Of a DNA stretch of 6,787 nt, positions 1 through 4,783 are shown one piece after another; the stretch's first letter is position 1; every line of letters starts with the position of its first letter. Source of the DNA: an uncultured Aquimonas sp. (GTDB lineage Bacteria > Pseudomonadota > Gammaproteobacteria > Xanthomonadales > Xanthomonadaceae); the NCBI GenBank assembly GCA_946481615.1, contig CAMLOR010000185.1, forward strand, positions 1 through 6,787, in the 5' to 3' direction. The notes beneath the pieces were generated by a model. The model ran no database searches and was not told where the DNA came from. It saw only the letters and a program-made list of their open reading frames with translations. Made by a program: the position numbers and the translations under genes.

Positions 1-804
1 GGCACCACGCTGGCGATGGGCGGCGAATTCGGCTTCGTGGTGTTCGGCGAAGCCTTCAAGGCGGGCCTGCTTGACGCCGGCCTGCGCGACACGCTCAACG
101 CCATCGTCGGCCTGTCGATGGCCGCCACGCCGCTGCTGTTGCTGGCGGTGGCGCGCTGGGCGGGGGCGGTGTCGAGGAGGCAGCCGGCGCCCGAGTACGA
201 CCAGATCGAGGACAACGAACCGCGCGTCATCATCGCCGGCTTCGGCCGCATGGGGCAGATCGTGGGCCGCCTGCTGCGCGCGCAGAAGGTGGCCTTCACC
301 GCGCTGGAAAACAGTCCGGAGCAGGTGGAGTTCTCGCGCCGCTTCGGCAGCAAGATCTATTTCGGCGATCCGGCGCGCGCCGACCTGTTGCGCGCCGCGC
401 GCGCCGACAAGGCCGAGATCTTCGTGCTCACCACCGACGACCCCGACGCCAACGTGCGCACCGCGCGCATCGTCAAGCGCATGTTCCCGCACCTGAAGGT
501 CTACGCCCGCGCACGCAACCGCCAGCACGCCTTCCGCCTGATGGACATGGACGTGCAAATCGTGCGCGAGACCTTCCATTCGAGCCTGGTGCTGGGCGAA
601 CGGGTACTGCAGGCGCTCGGCATTCCCGAGGACGTGGCCGCCGAACGCGTGGCGCGCTTCCGCCAGCACGACGAGGCGCTGCTGCGGCAACAGCATCTGG
701 TGTATGACGACGAAGCGGCGCTGATCCAGTCGAGCCAGGAAGCGCTGAAGGACCTGGAGCGCCTGTTCGAGGCGGATCGGGATCGAGATCCCGAGTTGCC
801 TTAG
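1..804 (+). CDS. KefB/KefC-type CPA2 potassium/proton antiporter, C-terminal part (5' end outside window)
   Basis: The first 267 codons in view are open from base 1 and end at a TAG; the start lies upstream. Family knowledge: KefB/KefC are inner-membrane K+ efflux antiporters, held shut by glutathione and opened by glutathione adducts during electrophile stress. Visible residues 1-20 hold the GGEFGFVVFG stretch typical of a late Kef transmembrane helix. Residues about 30-53 are the last helix, containing LSMAATP. After a short charged linker, residues 75-200 are an RCK_N/TrkA-N Rossmann domain: RVIIAGFGRMG gives the GxGxxG nucleotide loop at 80-85, an acidic residue (E103) ends strand 2, and YFGDPARADLL, FPHLKVYARAR and RETFHSSL follow as in E. 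coli Kef proteins. The tail to 267 is acidic and helical. Remembered E. coli sequences do not separate KefB from KefC, so no symbol is given. The HALESD-type pore motif would lie outside the window. The gene converges on the ankyrin gene with 9 bases between stops. Confidence 0.93.
   Translation, partial: GTTLAMGGEFGFVVFGEAFKAGLLDAGLRDTLNAIVGLSMAATPLLLLAVARWAGAVSRRQPAPEYDQIEDNEPRVIIAGFGRMGQIVGRLLRAQKVAFTALENSPEQVEFSRRFGSKIYFGDPARADLLRAARADKAEIFVLTTDDPDANVRTARIVKRMFPHLKVYARARNRQHAFRLMDMDVQIVRETFHSSLVLGERVLQALGIPEDVAAERVARFRQHDEALLRQQHLVYDDEAALIQSSQEALKDLERLFEADRDRDPELP
777..794. terminator. Small inverted repeat at the convergent gene junction, possible weak terminator
   Basis: The sequence reads TCGGGAT-CGAG-ATCCCGA: a perfect 7-bp stem with a 4-base loop. 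It overlaps the last codons of the antiporter gene and begins 20 bases past the stop of the minus-strand ankyrin gene. Neither side has a clear T tract, so it is not a canonical intrinsic terminator. Its place between two converging genes makes a role in ending or stabilising the ankyrin transcript possible, but chance from coding sequence is also plausible. Confidence 0.25.
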
Positions 805-813
805 GGCCCCGCC

Positions 814-3800
814 TCAGGTCCGCAAGAACCGCGCGATAGAAGGCGCAGCCTTGGGCGGTTCGAATTCCTGGGCGATGTCGACGAAGCCGCGCATCAGCGC
901 GATCTCCTGCGGCCGGCGGTTGATACCGTCGCGCAGGTCCGGATCGGCGCCGGCCGCCAGCAGCGCGCGCAGCACGCGCGGCAGTCCGTGCAGCGCGGCC
1001 AGGTGCAGCGGACCGAAGCCGCGGCGATCCTGCGCCGACAGCGAAACATTGCGCGACAGCAATCGCTCCAGCTGCGCCAGCACGGTTTCCTCGTCGCAGG
1101 ACGTACCGGCTTCGGCACGCGCGCCGAGCAGCAGCAGCAGGGGCGTTTGTCCGGGCGCGTTCGCGGCGTCCGCATCGGCGCCGGCCGACAGCAGCGCGTC
1201 CCAGGTCGCCACCGCGCGCGAGCGATCGCGCGCCGCGAAACCGTACTGCGCCGCGGCGTGCAAGGCCGTACCGCCCTCGCCGTCGGCCGCGCGCGCATCG
1301 GCGCCGTGCGCCAGCAGCGCCTGCACGCCCTTGGGCTGCCCGAGCGCCGCGGCCACCATCAGCGGCGTGATGCCGCCCGGCAACGCCTGGTTCGGATCGG
1401 CACCGCCCGCGAGCAGCGCCTGCACGACGGCATCGTGCTTCATGCTCAAGGCCGCGCTCAGGCAGGTCGCGCCCGAACGCGCCGCGAGCGAGGCATTGGC
1501 CCCGCGCTCGAGCAGCAGCTGCACGAGCGCGAGATGCCCGCCGCCGCAGGCCCGCAGCAACGCCGTGCAGCCTTGCGCATCGGTGGCGTGCAAGGGCAGG
1601 CCCAGATCGAGCAGGCGGCGCACGGCATCGGCATCGCCTTCCTGCGCCGCGTGCGGCAGATCGGAGGCGCGCAGCGCACGCCGCGGCAGCGGCCAGCGCG
1701 GCCATTCCAGCCAGCGCGAAATCTCGCGCCGACCCGACGACAACGCCAGGCCCAGGGCGGTCTGCCCGTCGGCCGCGCGCGCGCCCGGTTGCGCGCCGTG
1801 CGCGACGAGCGCGCGCACGGCGTCCTCGTGGCCCAGCGCGCAGGCGGTGAGCAGCGCGGTGTTGCCGCGCGCGTCGCGCGCTTCGGGATCGGCGCCGACC
1901 GCGAGCAGCGCGGCGACCAGGCGCGGCCAGTCGCGGCGGATGGCCAGGATCAACGGCGGCGTGCGATCGGCGCTGCGCGCGAAGGCATCGGCGCCGCGCG
2001 AAAGCAGATCGAGCGCGAGGCGTTCGCCTTCGTCGTCATCCACGCGCGATGCTGAGCGCGAAGCCGGCGCACGCAGCGGCGCGGCGCGCATCGCGGCGCC
2101 GCGAGTTTGGATTGCGGGTGCGGAAATCGCCGTCTGCGAATCGCGCGGGGTTTCGGCAGTGCCAGCGTCCCCGTCGGTCGCCGGAGCGGCGGACATCGCG
2201 TCGTCGGCAGTCGCAACGAAAACCTCCGTCGCCGCCGCGTACGGCACGAGCGAGGGCCCTGCGGCCGCAAGGAAACGCGCCAGCCCGCCGGTGCCGCCGG
2301 GCTGCGCGCCGCGCTCGAGCAGCGCAGCGATGGCAGGCGCGGCCTCCGGTCCGAGATCGAACAGGCGGAACAGCAGGGTGTCGCCGTTCTCGTCGACGAC
2401 GTGTTCGCAAGCCGGCAGCACCAGACGCAGCGACCCGGCATCCAGGCGCGGCGCCAGTTCCACCACCAGATCGGCGATCGCCGCGTGCTCGCCGCGCAGC
2501 ATCGGCAGCAGTTCGCGCAGATGGTCGTGACGATGCGCCTCGAAGGCCACGCGCAGGCGCGCCAGCGGCGGCACTTCGGCGAGTTCTTCGCTGGCATCGG
2601 CCACGCAGGCCGGCAGCGGGTAGTCGGGATCCAGCCGCGCGACGCGCGACCAGCGCCCCGCCGCCACCGCGTAATCGATCGGCAGGCGGCCGTCGCGGCA
2701 GGGCTGCGCGGGGTCCACGCCCATCGCGATCAGCTGGTCGACGGTCTCCACGCCGCCGCGCGCCGACTGGCAAGCGATGGCGAGTGCGTTGCGGCCGAGG
2801 TTGTCGACCGCGGAGGCGTCCGGCCGCTTCGACGCCAGCACGCGCAGGGTGTCGATGCTGCCGGCGCGCGTGGCTTCGATCAGCGGCGTGATGCCGTGTT
2901 CGTCGCGCGCGTTGACGTCGGCGCCGGCCTCGATCAGCGCCTGCGCGATCTCGTGATTGCCGGCGAGGCAGGCCACGTGCAGCGCGCTGCGGTTGAGCCG
3001 GCCGCGCGCATCGACGCGCGCCTTGAACTTGAGCAGCAGTTTCACGCCCGCCGCGTCGTCTTCGCCGCCGGCCGCAGCCAGCAGCGCGGGCTGGCCGCCT
3101 TCGGGTTCGGTCTTCGCATGGCGTTCGAGCAGGAACTTGGCCTGGCGCCAGTTGCCGTTGGCGCAGGCCACGCCGAGCGGGCTCCAGCCTTCGCGGTCGA
3201 CCGGATCGAGCGGCGCTTCGGCGTCGAGCAGCAGCGCGGCGACGGCGGGATCGACGCTGAGCGCGGCGCCGTGCAGCGGCGCGCGGCCGTCGGCATCGGC
3301 CAGGCGCGGATCGGCGCCGTTGGCGAGCAGCGTCATCACGGCTTCCGGGCGGCCATGCCAGGAATCGCGCGTGGCCGCCAGCAACGGCGTGAGGCCGGCG
3401 TGGCGGCGATTGAGATCGATGCGCGCGCCGATCAATGCGCGCAGCAGGCGCAGATCGGCGAGCAGCGCGGCCAGCACCGGCAACGCACGCTGGTCGCGCG
3501 CGCCGGCGTCGGGCAGCGCGTGCGGATCGGCGCCGGCTTCGAGCAGCGCGAGGGCGTCGTCGACGCGGCCGGCGCGCGCGGCGGCGTAGAGCTTGTCGGT
3601 GACGGTGGCGCCTTCGATCGGCGTGGAAGGCGGCGAGAACTCCAGTTCGGCGGCCGCCGCTTCGAGCGGTTCGCTTTCTTCTTCGAGCAGGCGTTGCGCC
3701 GTCAGCTCGACCACCACCCAGGCCGCGGCCGGCGCCAGCGCGACGGCCCAGGCCAGCAGCAGATAGCGGCGCACCGAAGGATCGGGCCAGAGACCGTCCC

Positions 3801-4353
3801 AGGCCAGTGCGGCGGCGCCGCCGCACAGCAACAGCATCGCCACCGCGGCGCCGAGCCCGCGCAGGCCGTCGCCTTCGTGCGAATCGGGAACGTTGCGCGC
3901 CATGCGCAGGCAGCGGCCCGGCGTGGCGAGCGCGCCGGTCACGGTGGCCTCGTCCCACAGGAACACCAGTCCGAACACCGGCCACACGCGCCAGAGCGCG
4001 AGCAGGCCGAGCGCGGCGGCGAGGCTGCACATCAGCACCGCGCCCAGGGCGCCGGTCTGGATCAGGCGCCAGGCGGGCCAGGCCAGCAGCGCGGCGAGGG
4101 CGGCGGTCGCCAGCCACATCGTGATGCCCGCGGCGGCGCCGCGTTCGCGCAGCGCGCCGAGCCAGGTCGGTTCGTAGCGATAGCCGGCAGCCTGCACCGC
4201 CGCCAGCAGGAACAGCGGCAGCGCCAGCACCGGCCCGGCGCCGAGCGCAGGGTGCGGGTGCAGCAGCGGCAGCAGTGCGAGCAGCGCGGGAGGCAGGAAC
4301 CCCGCCAGCGCGGCGAGCCTTCCTGCGCCGCCGGCGCGCTCAATCGGCGCCAT
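814..4353 (-). CDS. Membrane-anchored ankyrin-repeat protein, about 1179 residues, function unknown
   Basis: Residues 1-220 hold six likely transmembrane helices (about 18-36, 40-57, 78-96, 102-121, 168-187, 198-217). Loops 2-3 and 4-5 are arginine-rich and loop 1-2 is uncharged, suggesting N- and C-termini in the cytoplasm. I recognise no catalytic domain. Ankyrin repeats form two arrays: about ten at 253-578 and about eleven at 776-1165, with consensus elements such as TPLIEA, ALHVAC, LIEAGADVNARD and LLAAGADPDLRD. Between them, 579-713 is degenerate (one weak repeat near 656-687), and 714-774 is an Ala/Thr/Ser/Pro-rich linker. The repeats near 1027-1065 and 1068-1109 carry about 6-10 extra residues. 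Ankyrin arrays bind proteins, so a membrane-tethered scaffold is the best inference. The start is ATG at 4353, 10 bases after a GGAG; a GTG at 4359 is the alternative (two more residues, only 4 bases from GGAG). It overlaps the end of ycgL by 14 bases, implying coupled translation. Confidence 0.93.
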   Translation of the reverse strand: MAPIERAGGAGRLAALAGFLPPALLALLPLLHPHPALGAGPVLALPLFLLAAVQAAGYRYEPTWLGALRERGAAAGITMWLATAALAALLAWPAWRLIQTGALGAVLMCSLAAALGLLALWRVWPVFGLVFLWDEATVTGALATPGRCLRMARNVPDSHEGDGLRGLGAAVAMLLLCGGAAALAWDGLWPDPSVRRYLLLAWAVALAPAAAWVVVELTAQRLLEEESEPLEAAAAELEFSPPSTPIEGATVTDKLYAAARAGRVDDALALLEAGADPHALPDAGARDQRALPVLAALLADLRLLRALIGARIDLNRRHAGLTPLLAATRDSWHGRPEAVMTLLANGADPRLADADGRAPLHGAALSVDPAVAALLLDAEAPLDPVDREGWSPLGVACANGNWRQAKFLLERHAKTEPEGGQPALLAAAGGEDDAAGVKLLLKFKARVDARGRLNRSALHVACLAGNHEIAQALIEAGADVNARDEHGITPLIEATRAGSIDTLRVLASKRPDASAVDNLGRNALAIACQSARGGVETVDQLIAMGVDPAQPCRDGRLPIDYAVAAGRWSRVARLDPDYPLPACVADASEELAEVPPLARLRVAFEAHRHDHLRELLPMLRGEHAAIADLVVELAPRLDAGSLRLVLPACEHVVDENGDTLLFRLFDLGPEAAPAIAALLERGAQPGGTGGLARFLAAAGPSLVPYAAATEVFVATADDAMSAAPATDGDAGTAETPRDSQTAISAPAIQTRGAAMRAAPLRAPASRSASRVDDDEGERLALDLLSRGADAFARSADRTPPLILAIRRDWPRLVAALLAVGADPEARDARGNTALLTACALGHEDAVRALVAHGAQPGARAADGQTALGLALSSGRREISRWLEWPRWPLPRRALRASDLPHAAQEGDADAVRRLLDLGLPLHATDAQGCTALLRACGGGHLALVQLLLERGANASLAARSGATCLSAALSMKHDAVVQALLAGGADPNQALPGGITPLMVAAALGQPKGVQALLAHGADARAADGEGGTALHAAAQYGFAARDRSRAVATWDALLSAGADADAANAPGQTPLLLLLGARAEAGTSCDEETVLAQLERLLSRNVSLSAQDRRGFGPLHLAALHGLPRVLRALLAAGADPDLRDGINRRPQEIALMRGFVDIAQEFEPPKAAPSIARFLRT

Positions 4354-4591
4354 TCGCACTCGGCTCCGGCGGGAATTGGATATGGAAGCCGCGGACGGCG
4401 AGGTTTTCGCGCACGGTTTCCGGGTTCTCGCGCGCCAGCCGGCGGCCCGGCGCCAGATCGAGTTCCATCACGAACTGCAGTTCGCCCAGGGCCGATTGCA
4501 GCGGCGGCGGGAGCAGGCCGGCGCCCTCGCGGCCGGCCAGGTAGACGTAGGTATCGGCCTTCCTCAGGCTCTTGAAGACGAAACAGCGCAT
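4340..4591 (-). CDS. ycgL: YcgL domain-containing protein
   Basis: This is an 83-residue protein of the YcgL (DUF709) family, a small soluble gammaproteobacterial family. I know of no assigned biochemical function. Recognisable family features in order: the start MRCFVFKS (E. coli begins similarly, MFCVIYRS), then ADTYVYLAGRE at 12-22, a central stretch around LGELQFVMELDL (35-46), then ENPETVRENLAVRGFHIQFPP at 55-75. The length is near the low end of the family because the C-terminal tail after the PP motif is short. The ATG at 4591 is chosen because the homology begins exactly there. The reading frame continues to a GTG at 4651, but those 20 extra residues do not look like the family. The upstream ribosome binding site is weak (GGTGG about 10 bases before the ATG). 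The stop overlaps the ankyrin gene, so the two are probably co-transcribed and translationally coupled. Confidence 0.9.
   Translation of the reverse strand: MRCFVFKSLRKADTYVYLAGREGAGLLPPPLQSALGELQFVMELDLAPGRRLARENPETVRENLAVRGFHIQFPPEPSANGAD
4364..4369 (-). promoter_or_regulatory. Ribosome binding site for the ankyrin gene, inside ycgL
   Basis: The minus strand reads CCGGAG here. The GGAG core (4364-4367) ends 10 bases before the ATG at 4353 and 4 bases before the alternative GTG at 4359. It lies within the ycgL coding sequence, 22 bases before the end of the ycgL stop codon, so ribosomes finishing ycgL would run over it. This supports coupled translation and slightly favours the ATG. Confidence 0.5.
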
Positions 4592-4624
4592 CCGGGCGCA
4601 GCCACCGCGATCGAGGGTGCGCGC

Positions 4625-4630
4625 AGCATA
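4625..4630 (-). promoter_or_regulatory. Possible -10 element for the ycgL-ankyrin operon
   Basis: On the minus strand the AT-richer stretch CATTTCGCTATGCT contains TATGCT, four of six bases of the sigma-70 -10 consensus, which would start transcription about 27 bases before the ycgL ATG. The only -35-like hexamer nearby is TTTACG (4651-4656), but its 20-base spacing is too long for a good match. This is a weak candidate, resting mainly on its position in the only AT-enriched part of the gap. Confidence 0.2.
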
Positions 4631-4660
4631 GCGAAATGCGACGCCGTGCACGTAAACGCT

Positions 4661-4691
4661 GTCGTTCTCGCGCAGGCGGGAACCCAGGTGC
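4661..4691 (+). repeat. Palindromic intergenic repeat, copy A (inverted relative to B and C)
   Basis: This copy reads GTCGTTCTCGCGCAGG followed by CGGGAACCCAGGTGC. It matches the reverse complement of copy B (4712-4742) at 27 of 31 positions, so the two could form a large stem with a 20-base loop (4692-4711). Its own hairpin core (4664-4683) has eight base positions per arm, all paired except one T opposite G (4668/4679), a wobble in plus-strand RNA and an A-C mismatch in minus-strand RNA. Elements of this type are dispersed non-coding repeats in many beta- and gammaproteobacteria. Confidence 0.75.
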
Positions 4692-4711
4692 CGGGACTGT
4701 CGGCGTGCTTC

Positions 4712-4744
4712 GTACCTGGATTCCCGCCTGCGCGGGAATGACGG
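4712..4744 (-). repeat. Palindromic intergenic repeat, copy B (perfect dRS3-like ATTCCC-N8-GGGAAT core)
   Basis: Bases 4720-4739 read ATTCCC-GCCTGCGC-GGGAAT, an 8-bp perfect stem with loop CTGC, flanked by ACCTGG on one side and GACGG on the other. The core fits the ATTCCC-N8-GGGAAT form of the Neisseria dRS3 repeat; related sequences are widely dispersed in Proteobacteria. Copy C follows in the same orientation with a 37-base period. It lies between the peptidase and ycgL genes and could fold in the peptidase mRNA downstream of its stop codon. Confidence 0.8.
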
Positions 4745-4749
4745 CCTCG

Positions 4750-4781
4750 CACCTGGGTCCCCGCCTGCGTGGGGACGACGG
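4750..4781 (-). repeat. Palindromic intergenic repeat, copy C
   Basis: Bases 4751-4781 match copy B at 26 of 31 positions. Of the five differences, four form two paired changes that keep the stem intact (A-T to G-C at 4757/4776, and T-A to C-G at 4759/4774), and the fifth turns a G-C into a G-T pair (4763/4770). The hairpin begins about 8 bases after the peptidase stop codon, so it would be the first structure in that gene's 3' untranslated region. No T tract follows it, so it is not a standard intrinsic terminator, though it could slow polymerase or protect the mRNA end. Confidence 0.78.
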
Positions 4782-4783
4782 GG

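Larger units (their letters stand above)
4592..4783. other. Non-coding gap between ycgL and the peptidase gene
   Basis: This is the only sizeable non-coding stretch in the window. Three palindromic repeat copies fill most of 4661-4781, and the remaining 4592-4660 is the leader of ycgL with a weak -10-like hexamer. Open frames across it have no recognisable protein content and are explained by the GC-rich repeats. Confidence 0.8.

Noticed and set aside
473..1705. A 410-codon minus-strand open frame across the antiporter/ankyrin junction
   Set aside because: It is Arg/Ala-rich with no motif, and it is out of frame with both real genes.
940..3536. Recurrent GGATCGGCGCCG-type DNA strings (for example near 941, 1888, 3308 and 3525), considered as a dispersed DNA motif
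   Set aside because: They encode the repeated Gly-Ala-Asp-Pro of the ankyrin consensus on the minus strand at about 33-codon spacing, so protein repetition and codon bias explain them.
2107..4575. An 822-codon open frame on the plus strand, antisense to the ankyrin gene
   Set aside because: Its translation is Arg/Gln/Gly/Ala-rich with no domain or membrane pattern, as expected when a GC-rich gene is read in an antisense frame. The minus-strand ankyrin repeats explain the sequence fully.
4592..4651. A longer ycgL starting at GTG 4651
   Set aside because: The family homology starts exactly at the ATG at 4591. The 20 extra residues are not family-like, and they would cover the likely leader and promoter.
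4661..4781. CRISPR array
   Set aside because: There are only three copies, they are palindromic, one is inverted, and the spacing is short and irregular. They are REP/dRS3-like repeats rather than CRISPR units.
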